From the NCBI RefSeq assembly GCF_017357385.1, contig NZ_CP071636.1, positions 62,001-126,000 of the forward strand: DNA of 64,000 bases. Reading direction: 5' to 3'. The translations under genes and the position numbers were made by a program. Of the stretch, positions 44,971 through 54,031 are shown piece by piece (the stretch's first letter is position 1; every line of letters begins with the position of its first letter). Under the pieces are notes generated by a model. That model was not told the DNA's origin and made no database searches. It was given only the letters and a program-made list of their open reading frames with translations. Origin of the DNA: Rhizobium sp. NZLR1 (GTDB lineage: Bacteria; Pseudomonadota; Alphaproteobacteria; Rhizobiales; Rhizobiaceae).

Positions 44971-45958
44971 GGGACCGCGCAAGGTAACCTCCTTCGACGT
45001 GGCGCGTGTGGCCGGTGTCTCGCGCGCCGCGGTGTCGCGCGCCTTCACGCCCGATGCCAGCGTCTCGCCAAAGACACGCGAGAAGGTGTTTGAAGCCGCC
45101 AAGGAACTCGGCTATCGGGTGAACTATCTTGCTCGGAGCCTGACCAACAAACGCTCCGATCTCGTCGGCCTCGTCGCCGCCGGCCTCGACAATCCGTTCC
45201 GCACGCTGCAGATCGAGAACCTGGCAAGGGTGCTGATCGCCCGCAATTTCCGCCCCATCCTGCTGCCGACCTCGCAGGAGGCGGATACGTCGACGGTCAT
45301 TGGCCAACTGCTGCACTACGCCGTCTCAGGCGTCATCGTCACCTCGGATGCCCCGCCAAGCGAAATCTGCGAGCAATGTGCGGCCGAAGGCGTGCCGATC
45401 GTGCTCATCAACAAGGGCAACGACATCCCGTTCGTCGACCGCATCATCTCCGACGATCGCATGGCCGGCCATCTCGCCGCCAGCCATCTGATCGGCTGCG
45501 GTGTGCAGAGGCCCGCCGTCATGGCGGCTCCTGCCATATCCTATACGGCGCGGCGGCGCAGCGAGGCGTTCCTTGCGCGCTGCAAGCAGCTCGGCACCGA
45601 GGCGCAGTTCCTGCAGCTCAGGGTCAACGACTACAAGAGCGGCTATGATGCCGCAGCCGAACTCGCCGCATCCGGCATCGACGGTTTGTTCTGCGCCAAT
45701 GACTACATGGCCTGCGGCGTGCTCGACCGTGTCATGCAGGGCCGCGGCCGCGATGATGCACCGCCGCTCTCCATCATCGGTCACGACGACATTCCACAGG
45801 CAAGCTGGGCCGCCTACGACCTCACGACCATCCGCCAACCCTGCGACATTCAGGCCGCACAGACGGTCGACCTGCTGATCAGCCGGATGGCCGAGCCGGA
45901 TTTGACGGCGCGTGTCGAATTCACGCCGGTGACACTGATAAAAAGAAGGACCGCCTGA
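44954..45958 (+). CDS. LacI-family transcriptional regulator
   Basis: 334 residues. The N-terminal helix-turn-helix with hinge reads VTSFDVARVAGVSRAAVSRAFTPDASVSPKTREKVFEAAKELGYRVN, followed by a periplasmic-binding-like sensor domain (DLVGLVAAGLDNPFR and SIIGHDDIPQASWAAYDLTTI). I chose TTG 44954 because GAGGA stands 8 bases before it; TTG 44939 is possible but has no ribosome site. The gene is inside the operon it probably regulates, between the phosphodiesterase and phosphatase genes. Its effector would be the imported compound or a breakdown product. Confidence 0.9.
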   Translation: MADRDKGPRKVTSFDVARVAGVSRAAVSRAFTPDASVSPKTREKVFEAAKELGYRVNYLARSLTNKRSDLVGLVAAGLDNPFRTLQIENLARVLIARNFRPILLPTSQEADTSTVIGQLLHYAVSGVIVTSDAPPSEICEQCAAEGVPIVLINKGNDIPFVDRIISDDRMAGHLAASHLIGCGVQRPAVMAAPAISYTARRRSEAFLARCKQLGTEAQFLQLRVNDYKSGYDAAAELAASGIDGLFCANDYMACGVLDRVMQGRGRDDAPPLSIIGHDDIPQASWAAYDLTTIRQPCDIQAAQTVDLLISRMAEPDLTARVEFTPVTLIKRRTA

Positions 45959-46779
45959 TGAATTCCGCATTCGACGCCGCTGCCATCCACGCCCGTGCTG
46001 AGGTCGCGATCGCCATCGCCCTCGAGGTCGGACGGGAAGCGGCCCGGTTTCGGCGCGACTCGAACTCCGGCACGCTGGCCGTCGAGAACAAGGGATTGCA
46101 GGACTTCGTCACCATCGCCGACAGGAAGGCCGAACAGGCGATCCGCGATGGGCTGCTCTTACGCTTTCCGGGCGATACGTTCATGGGCGAAGAGAGTGGC
46201 GGGCGATCGAGCGAGGCCGGCACCTGGGTCGTCGATCCGATCGACGGCACGACCAACTATATCAGGGGCTTCCGGCATTGGGGCGTCTCGATCGCCTTCG
46301 TCGTCGCCGGCAAGGTCGAAATCGGCGTGGTCTACGATGCCACCGAGGACAAGGTCTTTCACGCCGTCCGCGGCGGCGGCGCCTTCAAGGACGGAATTCC
46401 TGTCCATGCAGCGGCGACCGCCGATCCCGCCAATGCGCTCGTCATTCTCGGCCATTCCCGCAAGACGAGTTTTGACGACCATCTTGCGCTCTCCAAGCGG
46501 CTCCACGAACGCGGCATGGACTATCGCCGCACAGGCGCGGCCGCCATCGATCTCGTTCGCGTCGCCGAGGGTGCTGCCGATCTCTATTACGAACGCCATC
46601 TCAATGCCTGGGACATGCTCGCCGGCGCGCTGATCGCCGAAGAGGCCGGCGCCACGGTGGCGATGCCGCCGGTCGACAGGCTGCTTGCGGATGGCGGACC
46701 GGTCATCGCCCACTCACCGGGGCTGGCCGGCGAATTCGCCTTCATCCTCGACATCGAGGGGCTCACGCCCAACGGTTAA
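45958..46779 (+). CDS. Inositol monophosphatase-family protein
   Basis: 273 residues. Metal-binding motifs of the family are present: GEESGG, WVVDPIDGTTNYIRGF and WDMLAGALIAEEAG. These enzymes remove phosphate from inositol phosphates or related sugar phosphates and 3'-phosphoadenosine compounds. Together with a GDPD and an importer in the same operon, it could dephosphorylate inositol phosphate released from glycerophosphoinositol (inference). The start shares a TGATG junction with the LacI gene, and its end overlaps the convergent second GDPD-like gene by 4 bp. Confidence 0.92.
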   Translation: MNSAFDAAAIHARAEVAIAIALEVGREAARFRRDSNSGTLAVENKGLQDFVTIADRKAEQAIRDGLLLRFPGDTFMGEESGGRSSEAGTWVVDPIDGTTNYIRGFRHWGVSIAFVVAGKVEIGVVYDATEDKVFHAVRGGGAFKDGIPVHAAATADPANALVILGHSRKTSFDDHLALSKRLHERGMDYRRTGAAAIDLVRVAEGAADLYYERHLNAWDMLAGALIAEEAGATVAMPPVDRLLADGGPVIAHSPGLAGEFAFILDIEGLTPNG

Positions 46780-47639
46780 TCCGCCATGCGTCGGCGCCAG
46801 GCGCGTTCGGTCGCCGGTGCCTCGTCGGTGGTGATCTGGTCCGGCTTCAGGGCCATCAGCGCCTGGAAGTTCCGCCATTCCTCTTCGCTGAAACCGGCCG
46901 CCGGATCCTTCAAGGTAAAGGTCCAGGCATCGACCCGTTTGCCTTCGTCCTGGCAGAGCGCGATCATATCGAGACCTCCATTGGCGGCGGCAAGGATCAG
47001 CGGCCAGTGGAGATAGACCGTGTCCGGTTCGGTCGGGCCGCGCAGATCGGCGCGCAATGCCGTCTCGACAGCCTTCCAGCCGCTGGCGTTCCCGATATCG
47101 TAGAGCTTGTCGGTCGGATCGATGCCGCGCAAGAGATGCGGAAGCTTCTCCTTGACCGCGACGATCAGGTCGAGACTGCCGCCGCTGACGATCACCGAGG
47201 CGGCGATATCCCGGAAATGCTCGGCAAGATGCTCGATGCCGCCGGCGCCGATCGCTTCGAAATCGTCCTTCATGTCGAATTGCAGCAGTGCGGCCGGATG
47301 CGTCGATTGCATCATGGCGGCGAGATCCTCGCTCAGGATGAGCGGCCGGCCGCCCTCCTGCATCCTGATATCCCGGAGGTCGGCGAGGCTCTTCTCAACG
47401 ATCGGCCCATATCCTGTCGTTTCGCCTTCGAGATCTTCGTCGTGCAGCACGACGAAACCGCCATCGGCGCGCACCCGCAAATCGAGTTCCATCGAGGCAC
47501 CTGCTGCAAATCCCTCCGCCATGACCTCGGCGGAAAACAGCGGATCGGCAAAGCGTTTGCGCAGCCGGTGCCATTTCAGACGGGTGCGATGTCCCTCATG
47601 TGAAATCTCCAGGCCCTGCGCATCCAGCAATCTCGTCAT
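46776..47639 (-). CDS. Diverged glycerophosphodiester phosphodiesterase-like protein
   Basis: 287 residues. The middle (FAAGASMELDLRVRADGGFVVLHDEDLEGETTGYG) carries the second metal-ligand set and second His of GDPDs. The N-terminal HRG(A) motif is changed: WHRLRKR keeps His-Arg but lacks the Gly-Ala. The C-terminal end WTFTLKDPAAGFSEEEW differs from common forms (usually W-T/V-V-N). It may be active on an unusual substrate or be a degenerate relative. ATG 47639 (MTRLLDAQGLEISH) is the likely start; longer versions overlap nothing but lack ribosome sites. Confidence 0.82.
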   Translation of the reverse strand: MTRLLDAQGLEISHEGHRTRLKWHRLRKRFADPLFSAEVMAEGFAAGASMELDLRVRADGGFVVLHDEDLEGETTGYGPIVEKSLADLRDIRMQEGGRPLILSEDLAAMMQSTHPAALLQFDMKDDFEAIGAGGIEHLAEHFRDIAASVIVSGGSLDLIVAVKEKLPHLLRGIDPTDKLYDIGNASGWKAVETALRADLRGPTEPDTVYLHWPLILAAANGGLDMIALCQDEGKRVDAWTFTLKDPAAGFSEEEWRNFQALMALKPDQITTDEAPATERAWRRRMAD

Positions 47640-47709
47640 CTGCACAAATCTCCGCGATGCTACTCTCCTGCCTTGACGCGCCGTGATTATCAAGGGCCGG
47701 ATACGGCTT

Positions 47710-48804
47710 TCAGCGGCAGTAGGCCTCGCATATCGCCTCCGCAGCGGCGGCGACATCCGTGGGATAACCGGCCTGCCTGAGGGCGGCGCCATAGGCCACG
47801 ACGTTCGACAGCACCGCCTGGAATGCGGCGCGCGGACCTGTATGGTTCAGTCGGACGAGGCGGGCCGGCGCGGTTCCCACACCTTCGGTCAGCTCCACTC
47901 CCAGCCGCCCCGCGGCGGCGATCAGCGCATCAGGCGCTAGTGCCTTCGGCATCGGCACCGCCGTCACCAGGTTCGAAGCTTTGGCTGCCGGCACCCAGAC
48001 CCCCACGCCGAGCGCTGCAAGCCCCGCCCGTGTTGCCGATGCTGCCAGTGCATGGCGGGCGACGACATTCTCCAGGCCTTCGGCCTCGATGCGGTCGAGT
48101 GCGGTTTCGAGCGCGAAGAATTCCAACGGCGCCGGCGTTCCCGGCAGGCCGCGCCGTCCGCCGTCGACCCAGGTCTTCAGATCGGCCAACGACAGGATCG
48201 AATCGCGCGGCGCGCCATCGCTCAGAATGAGGCCCCAGGCGCGCCGGCTGATCGAGAGCGCCGAGACGCCCGCTGGACCGCCAAGCGCCTTCTGCGCACC
48301 GATCACCGCGATGTCGATGCCGAGATCGTCGACGTCGAGCCGATGGCCGCCGATCGAGGCGACCGCATCGACGACGGTGACGATGCCGCGGGCACGCGCA
48401 AGCGCCAGTATCTCAGGGAGGGGGTTGAGAATGCCGCTTGCCGATTCCGCATGAACCAGGGCGAGCACATCGATAGACGGGCCGGCTTCCAGCGCCTCGG
48501 CGATCGCCTCGATCTCCGTCGGCCGCCCTGGTTCGGCGATGATATCCTTGACCGCAGCACCACCTCGCCGCAGCCATTGCCCGAACCAGCCGCCATAGGG
48601 GCTGGTGACGATGTTGAGCGCCGTAAGGCCCGGACGGGCAAGGCTGACCGCCGCCGCCTCCAGCGCCACCATCGCCTCTGCCTGCACCAGCAATATGTCG
48701 TTGCCGCTGCTCAAGATGCTGCCAATTCTGTCGGCAAGAACGGCATAGCGCTCTGGTGGATAGGAGGGCGCGCCATGCAGGGGATTCCAACCAAGATCGG
48801 ACAT
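47710..48804 (-). CDS. Class V aminotransferase (alanine-glyoxylate/serine-glyoxylate type)
   Basis: 364 residues of the PLP-dependent class V family. VVDAVASIGGHRLDVDDLGIDIAVIGAQKALGGPAGVSALSIS holds the PLP-binding Asp and the Schiff-base Lys of QKALGGP. HAESASGILNP is the conserved upstream segment. ATG 48804 has AAGGA at 8 bases. It follows the dipeptide-type ATPase gene by 11 bp on the same strand, so it is probably the last gene of that operon and acts on the imported amino compound. The true substrate is unknown. Confidence 0.88.
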   Translation of the reverse strand: MSDLGWNPLHGAPSYPPERYAVLADRIGSILSSGNDILLVQAEAMVALEAAAVSLARPGLTALNIVTSPYGGWFGQWLRRGGAAVKDIIAEPGRPTEIEAIAEALEAGPSIDVLALVHAESASGILNPLPEILALARARGIVTVVDAVASIGGHRLDVDDLGIDIAVIGAQKALGGPAGVSALSISRRAWGLILSDGAPRDSILSLADLKTWVDGGRRGLPGTPAPLEFFALETALDRIEAEGLENVVARHALAASATRAGLAALGVGVWVPAAKASNLVTAVPMPKALAPDALIAAAGRLGVELTEGVGTAPARLVRLNHTGPRAAFQAVLSNVVAYGAALRQAGYPTDVAAAAEAICEAYCR

Positions 48805-48815
48805 GGATACTTCCT

Positions 48816-49598
48816 TCAAGATGGATCCGTGACGAGACGGGGGACAGCGGCAACAAGCGCGCGGGCGGCATCGGATTGCGGCGCGGCAACGACCGCCGCT
48901 GCCGGGCCGATCTCGACGATCCGCCCGCCTTCCATGACGGCGATGCGGTGGGAGACGGCGCGGACCACGGCAAGATCGTGCGAAATGAACAAACAGGCAA
49001 TGCCCTGTTCCTTCTGCAGATCGACCAGAAGTTCGAGGATCCTGCCGCGCACGGTGACGTCGAGTGCCGAGACCGCTTCGTCGAGCACAAGCAACGAGGG
49101 CCGTGTCGCAATCGCCCGCGCGATCGCCACACGCTGTCGCTGGCCGCCGGAGAGCGCACGAACGGGACGAGTGGCATAATCTGCAGCCAGACCGACACGC
49201 TCGAGAAGCATGGCGATCTCGCCGGGGCGCTGGTCTTTCGGGACGACGCCATGGATGCGCAACGGATCATCGAGGACAGTGCCGACAGTCGCCAGCGGAT
49301 TGAAGGCCGCCAGCGGATCCTGGAACACTATCTGCATGCGCGCCCGCTTGCGGCGCAAAGTCGCGCCATTCAGCGTTAGCCAATCCTCTCCCTCGAAGCG
49401 GATCGAGCCGGCATCGGCCGCAAGAAGCCGCAGCAGGATGCGCGACAGCGTCGATTTCCCGCTGCCGGAAGCGCCGACGAGCCCGAGTGTTTCGCCGGCC
49501 GCAATCGTCAGCGACACGTTGTCGAGGGCGGCAACCCGACGCCCTGCGGAAGAAAACCCTTTCGCCAGGTTTTCGACGGACAGCAGGGTATCATTCAT
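48816..49598 (-). CDS. Peptide/nickel-type ABC transporter ATP-binding protein (DppF-like)
   Basis: 260 residues. Walker A GASGSGKST, Q-loop VFQDPLAAFNPL, signature [15 protein letters not shown], Walker B LLVLDEAVSALDVTVR and CLFISHDLAVV are intact. The region after the H-loop is short. It pairs with the ATPase upstream, overlapping it by 4 bp, to drive the importer of the oligopeptide type. Confidence 0.93.
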   Translation of the reverse strand: MNDTLLSVENLAKGFSSAGRRVAALDNVSLTIAAGETLGLVGASGSGKSTLSRILLRLLAADAGSIRFEGEDWLTLNGATLRRKRARMQIVFQDPLAAFNPLATVGTVLDDPLRIHGVVPKDQRPGEIAMLLERVGLAADYATRPVRALSGGQRQRVAIARAIATRPSLLVLDEAVSALDVTVRGRILELLVDLQKEQGIACLFISHDLAVVRAVSHRIAVMEGGRIVEIGPAAAVVAAPQSDAARALVAAVPRLVTDPS

Positions 49599-50389
49599 GA
49601 CGGCACCTCCGCGATCAGCGGCGGTGTCGCGAGGTCGCGGTGGCTGGCGATGAGCGCGGCGGTATAAACGCTTTTCGGCGCCGAAAGCACTGAACGGACC
49701 GGTCCCGCCTCGACCAGCCTCGCGTCGCAGAAAACCGCGATGCGATCGACGAAGCCGGAGGCAAGGGCGATGTCGTGCGTGATGAAAAGCAGCGTCATGC
49801 CGTCCTCGCGAACCAGCCCGTCGAGCAGGCGGACGATCTCGGCCTGGACGACGACATCGAGCGCGCTGGTCGCTTCGTCGGCGATCAGCAGCGCTGGTTT
49901 CGCGGCAATGGCTGCGGCGATCGCCACGCGCTGGCGCTGACCGCCGGAAAGCTGATGCGGAAAAGCCCGCATCACCTTGTCGGGCTGCGGTATCCGCACC
50001 CGCCCAAGCAGCTCTTCGGCCCTGATATAGGCCTGTTTCCAGCTGACGCCGAGATGGCGCCTCGCGCCTTCGGCGACCTGTTCGCCGACCGTCAGCACGG
50101 GATTGAGGCTCGCGCCCGGATCCTGGAAGACGAAGCCGAAATCGCGACCAGGGCGGGGCGGATGGCCAAGCCCAGGCCAAAACACCTCGCCGCCAACTCT
50201 CGTTCCCTCCGGCAGCAGGCCGGCGAGCGCGCGGGCGACGGTGCTCTTGCCGGAGCCGCTTTCGCCGATGATCGCAAGCCTTTCGCCTGTAGCGATATCG
50301 AGATCGATATGGTCGAGCGCGGCAGCACTGTTCCTGCCGCGCCCGTAGGTGACCGAAAGCTGCCGCAGGCTGCAGAAAACGCCGTTCAT
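49595..50389 (-). CDS. Peptide/nickel-type ABC transporter ATP-binding protein (DppD-like)
   Basis: 264 residues. Walker A GESGSGKST, Q-loop VFQDPGASLNPVLTV, signature [15 protein letters not shown], Walker B ALLIADEATSALDVVVQ and LLFITHDIALA are present. In Opp/Dpp importers the first ATPase usually carries a C-terminal zinc or iron-sulfur-like Cys tail; none is seen here, so it is of the short kind. It overlaps the permease before it and the ATPase after it by 4 bp each. Confidence 0.93.
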   Translation of the reverse strand: MNGVFCSLRQLSVTYGRGRNSAAALDHIDLDIATGERLAIIGESGSGKSTVARALAGLLPEGTRVGGEVFWPGLGHPPRPGRDFGFVFQDPGASLNPVLTVGEQVAEGARRHLGVSWKQAYIRAEELLGRVRIPQPDKVMRAFPHQLSGGQRQRVAIAAAIAAKPALLIADEATSALDVVVQAEIVRLLDGLVREDGMTLLFITHDIALASGFVDRIAVFCDARLVEAGPVRSVLSAPKSVYTAALIASHRDLATPPLIAEVPS

Positions 50390-51219
50390 GCCGCCCTCAC
50401 GCCGTCATCGCCAAGCGCCTTGCTAATACCTTCGCTGAAGAGATGGACGCCGAGCACGGTGACGGCGAGTGCCGCCCCCGGTAGGACCGAGAGATAGGAG
50501 GCCGAACGCAGCACACTGCGGCCCTCGGCGATCATCGAGCCCCAGGTGGCGATATTGGGATTGCCAAGACCAAGAAAGGAAAGTGCTGCCTCGGTGAGAA
50601 TTGCGCCGGCGACAATGGTGGCCGACAGCGCCAGCACCGGCGGCAAAGCGTTCGGCAGGATCTCCCGGAAGGCGATCTCGGCCGGATGCATGCCGATCAC
50701 CCTTGCAGAGGCGACGTAATCCTGCTCGCGGATCGCCAGCACCTGCGCTCTCGTCAGCCGCGCCGGATCGGCCCATGTGCCAAGCGCGATGGCAAGGACG
50801 ACGACAGGCATCGAGACCCCGATGGTGCTGACGAAGGCAAGGGCGAGCAGAAAGCCCGGCACGATCTGGAAAGCGTCGACCACGCGCATCAGCGCCTCGT
50901 CGACGATCCCGCCGGCAAAACCGGCCGCCATGCCGACGCAGAGGCCAAGCAGCATGGCCGAAAACGCTGCCGCAAGGCCGACGGCAAGCGAGGTTCGCGC
51001 ACCATAGAGTAAGCCCGCCACCACGTCGCGGCCAAGCCGGTCGGTGCCAAGCGGAAAACCTGGATCGGTGAATGGCTGAAGCAGCGCCCGGCCGGCAATT
51101 CTCAGCGGATCGCCCGGCGAAATGATCGGAGCAAGCAGCCCAACCGCAAGCAGGACGAGAAGGATCACAAGCCCGACCGCGCCTTCCGGCGTGCTGAGGA
51201 GGCGGCGGAGACGGCTCAT
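50386..51219 (-). CDS. Peptide/nickel-type ABC transporter permease (DppC-like)
   Basis: 277 residues with six hydrophobic segments. Family marks: FPLGTDRLGRDVVAGLLYGARTSLAVGLAAA and the coupling loop YVASARVIGMHPAEIAFREILPNALPP. It overlaps the other permease gene by 4 bp. Longer open frame upstream is within that gene and was rejected. Confidence 0.93.
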   Translation of the reverse strand: MSRLRRLLSTPEGAVGLVILLVLLAVGLLAPIISPGDPLRIAGRALLQPFTDPGFPLGTDRLGRDVVAGLLYGARTSLAVGLAAAFSAMLLGLCVGMAAGFAGGIVDEALMRVVDAFQIVPGFLLALAFVSTIGVSMPVVVLAIALGTWADPARLTRAQVLAIREQDYVASARVIGMHPAEIAFREILPNALPPVLALSATIVAGAILTEAALSFLGLGNPNIATWGSMIAEGRSVLRSASYLSVLPGAALAVTVLGVHLFSEGISKALGDDGVRAA

Positions 51220-52205
51220 GCATTGCCCTCCGAAGCGCCGATGCGCGGATCGAGCGCGGCATAGACGAGATCGACGAGAAAGTTGACCGAAATAACGAGG
51301 ACGGCACTGGTAACGATAATACCCATCAACAGCGGCGCGTCGCGGCCGTTGACCGCCTCCTGCGCCAGCCGCCCGAACCCGGGAATAGCAAAGACGCTCT
51401 CGATCACCACGCTGCCGCCGAGCATGGCCGCCGATTGTAGCCCGAGCATGGTGACGAGCGGCAGCAGCGCATTGCGCGCCACGTGGCGTAGCACGATGCG
51501 ACTGCGCGACAGACCTTTGGCGCGGGCAAAGAGCACGAAATCCAGCTTCCAGGCCTCCGCCATGCCGGCGCGCATCACCCGCAGGAACAGGGCGAGATAG
51601 ATCAAGGCGAGCGCGCCGACCGGCAGGACCAGATGATCGGCAATGTCGAGCGCGCGCGACAATCCTGTCTTGCCGGAAGCGATCGTCTCGATGCCGGCGA
51701 TCGGAAACCAGCGCAGCGTCACCGAAAAGGCGATGCTCAGAACCAGGCCGAGCCAGAAGCTCGGAATGGCGTAGACAATCAGCGAACCGATCGACAGCAA
51801 TCGGTCGCGAAGGGTGCCCGGCCGGGCGCCGGCAAGGATACCGAGCGCCGAGCCCAAGCCGAAAGACAGCGCGGTGGCGCTGCCCATCAACAGCAGCGTG
51901 TTGGGCAGGCGTTCGGCAATTAGTGCGCCGACCGGCCGCCCGAAGGCCACCGACCAGCCGAGATCGAGCCGGGCAAGCGAGGAAAGATAGAGCCACAGGC
52001 GCGCGAGCACGGACCGGTCGAGGCCATAGCTTTCGCGCAGCGACTGCCTGAGTGCCGCATCGCCGCCCCCGATCGAGCCAAGATAGGCGTCGACGGCATC
52101 GCCCGAAGCGGATTCGAGCAGCAAAAAGGTGAAGATCACCACGATCAGCAGCACCGGAATACTGCTGATCGCCCTGCGCCTCAGGAGGATGATTGCACGT
52201 TTCAC
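51216..52205 (-). CDS. Peptide/nickel-type ABC transporter permease (DppB-like)
   Basis: 329 residues from a GTG start at 52205 (VKRAIILLRRRAISSIPVLLIVV). The ATG alternatives upstream would run into the binding-protein gene. Marks: LRESYGLDRSVLARLWLYLSSLARLDLGWS, and ARAKGLSRSRIVLRHVARNALLPLVTMLGLQ, the EAA loop of the family. The ribosome site is weak (GGGGGC), perhaps because translation follows from the binding-protein gene 40 bp before. Confidence 0.88.
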   Translation of the reverse strand: MKRAIILLRRRAISSIPVLLIVVIFTFLLLESASGDAVDAYLGSIGGGDAALRQSLRESYGLDRSVLARLWLYLSSLARLDLGWSVAFGRPVGALIAERLPNTLLLMGSATALSFGLGSALGILAGARPGTLRDRLLSIGSLIVYAIPSFWLGLVLSIAFSVTLRWFPIAGIETIASGKTGLSRALDIADHLVLPVGALALIYLALFLRVMRAGMAEAWKLDFVLFARAKGLSRSRIVLRHVARNALLPLVTMLGLQSAAMLGGSVVIESVFAIPGFGRLAQEAVNGRDAPLLMGIIVTSAVLVISVNFLVDLVYAALDPRIGASEGNA

Positions 52206-52245
52206 GCCGGACTGGGCCCCCGGAAGAGAATTGCCGCCAATCTTA

Positions 52246-53856
52246 TCATGATTGCAGCGCGGTATCGCCCCAGTTCGAAACGGCCCAGCGCGGATTGTCC
52301 GAGACGTTGAGCACGGTATCGCGCGCAACGGTTATGAAGCCCCATTCCGCGACGTTGATCAGCGGCAGATCGGCGACGACGAGCTGCTGGAACTTGCGGT
52401 AGAGATCGGTGCGCGCCGTCGTGTCGACGGTTTCGGAGGCCTGATGGATGATCTTGTCGAGCTCCGGATTGACGTAGCCGCCCTGGTTGGAAAAGGGCAC
52501 ACCATCAGGTGTGCCGGACTGGACGAGAATGGTGGTGGAGATCGCCGGATCGCCGCGGAACACCGGCGGACCGACGGCAAGATCGAAATCGTGGTCGGTA
52601 TAAACAGCTTTCTGGTGGGCGGCCGCATCGGCATTGACGATCTCGGCATCGATGCCGATCACGGCGAGCGCCTGGCGAAGGTAATCGCCGAACTGGCGGG
52701 TCTCGTTGAAATAGGGCGCCGGGCGAAGCTTCAGCTTGAAGCGGTTACCGTCCGCCCCTTTGGCGTAACCCGCCTTGTCAAGAATATCGTTGGCGGCGGC
52801 GGGGTCGAATGCATAGGCCGCGACATCTGATGTGTAGAACTCCGGCGCATTCCTCGGCACCGGGCCTGTGGAGGCAGCGGCGTAACCGAGGAAGATCGTG
52901 TCGACCACAAATTTCTTGTCGATCGCCTGGGCGATCGCCTGGCGGACCCGGAGGTCGGCCAACTCCTTGCGGCGGTGATTGATCTCGACGACCAGCTGAT
53001 AGGTCAAAGCCTCATAGCCCTTCGAAATCACCTTGATACCGTCGACCTTGGAGATGCGGCCGAGATCGGCAAGCGGCACTGCCGAAAAGGCGGCAAGCTG
53101 GATTTCGTCGGCTTCGAGCGCCGCCCCCGCCGACGCGCGATCCGGCAGCACGCGGAAGACGATCTCATCGAGTTTCGGCTGGTCTTTGCCCCAGTAATTC
53201 TCATTGCGCGTCAGCCGGTAATATTCGCCGGGCTTGTATTCGGCGAACTTGAACGGACCAGTGCCGACGAGCGCGTTGTTGGCCGGATTGGTGGCGATAT
53301 CGCTGCCGTCGAAGATGTGCTTGGCAACGACGCTGGTGACGACGGGCAGGGCATTGCGGATCAGCTGGAACGGCGTCGGCTTGGAGAAGCGGAAGACGGC
53401 GGTGTAATCATCAGGGGTATCGACGGCTTCGAGATCGGCGAAGACCAGGCGGCCGAGATTCTGCAGCGGCTTCCAGATATTGAGCGCGGAAAAGGCGACA
53501 TCGAGCGAGGTGAACGGCTTGCCGTCGTGCCAGGTGACGCCGTCGCGCAGCTTGAAGGTGACGGAGAGGCCGTCGGCCGAGCCCTCCCAGGACGTGGCGA
53601 GGCGCGGCGAAAGCCCGTCCTTGCCGTCGAACGAGGCTTCGGCCAGTGGTTCGATCACCTTGCTTGCGACGAAAAAGACGCCGTTCGAGGCAACGATGGC
53701 AGGATTGAGGTTCTTCGGCTCGGAATCCGCAGCAACGATCAGCCGGCCACCGGCGGGCGCCGTCTGCGCCAGCGCGTGGCGGCTAAGCGCCGTCGAAGCG
53801 AGGAGCAGGGCGGCGCCCTTCATCAGCGTGCGCCGCGAGATAGATGGTACGGTCAT
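52246..53856 (-). CDS. Peptide/nickel-type ABC transporter substrate-binding protein
   Basis: 536 residues of the SBP family 5 type. The N-terminus SISRRTLMKGAALLLASTALSRHALAQ has a twin-arginine motif, so it may be exported folded by Tat. The body shows LNPAIVASNGVFFVASKVIEPLAE, FKLRDGVTWHDGKPFTSLDVAFS and LVGTGPFKFAEYKPGEYYRLTRNENYWG, all typical. ATG 53856 has GGAGGGG upstream. It begins the five-gene importer that ends with a class V aminotransferase. Its ligand is not known; these proteins bind peptides, opines, nickel chelates or glutathione. Confidence 0.92.
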   Translation of the reverse strand: MTVPSISRRTLMKGAALLLASTALSRHALAQTAPAGGRLIVAADSEPKNLNPAIVASNGVFFVASKVIEPLAEASFDGKDGLSPRLATSWEGSADGLSVTFKLRDGVTWHDGKPFTSLDVAFSALNIWKPLQNLGRLVFADLEAVDTPDDYTAVFRFSKPTPFQLIRNALPVVTSVVAKHIFDGSDIATNPANNALVGTGPFKFAEYKPGEYYRLTRNENYWGKDQPKLDEIVFRVLPDRASAGAALEADEIQLAAFSAVPLADLGRISKVDGIKVISKGYEALTYQLVVEINHRRKELADLRVRQAIAQAIDKKFVVDTIFLGYAAASTGPVPRNAPEFYTSDVAAYAFDPAAANDILDKAGYAKGADGNRFKLKLRPAPYFNETRQFGDYLRQALAVIGIDAEIVNADAAAHQKAVYTDHDFDLAVGPPVFRGDPAISTTILVQSGTPDGVPFSNQGGYVNPELDKIIHQASETVDTTARTDLYRKFQQLVVADLPLINVAEWGFITVARDTVLNVSDNPRWAVSNWGDTALQS

Positions 53857-53983
53857 GACCCCTCCTGATCGATAAAATTTCAAGTGCCCATATTCAGGGC
53901 GAAATGCCAACTATCATAGATAATTAAATTCGAATGGTCGGGCCGGGCGAGACATTTTTTGTCACCCAGCCATTATTTGCTTG

Positions 53984-54031
53984 GAGCAGGATATTCCTCG
54001 AAAACCGCTCACACTTTTCGGCATCATGCTC
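53984..54031. repeat. Second copy of the 48-bp palindromic mosaic repeat
   Basis: Starts GAGCAGGAT and ends CATCATGCTC, with an identical 31-bp right part (positions 54001-54031 match 10810-10840) and a degenerate left arm. Its right edge reaches the stop codon of the monooxygenase gene (54031-54033). The gap 53857-54030 holds nothing else except an AT-rich stretch at about 53910-53935 that could be the promoter of the peptide importer operon. Confidence 0.75.
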
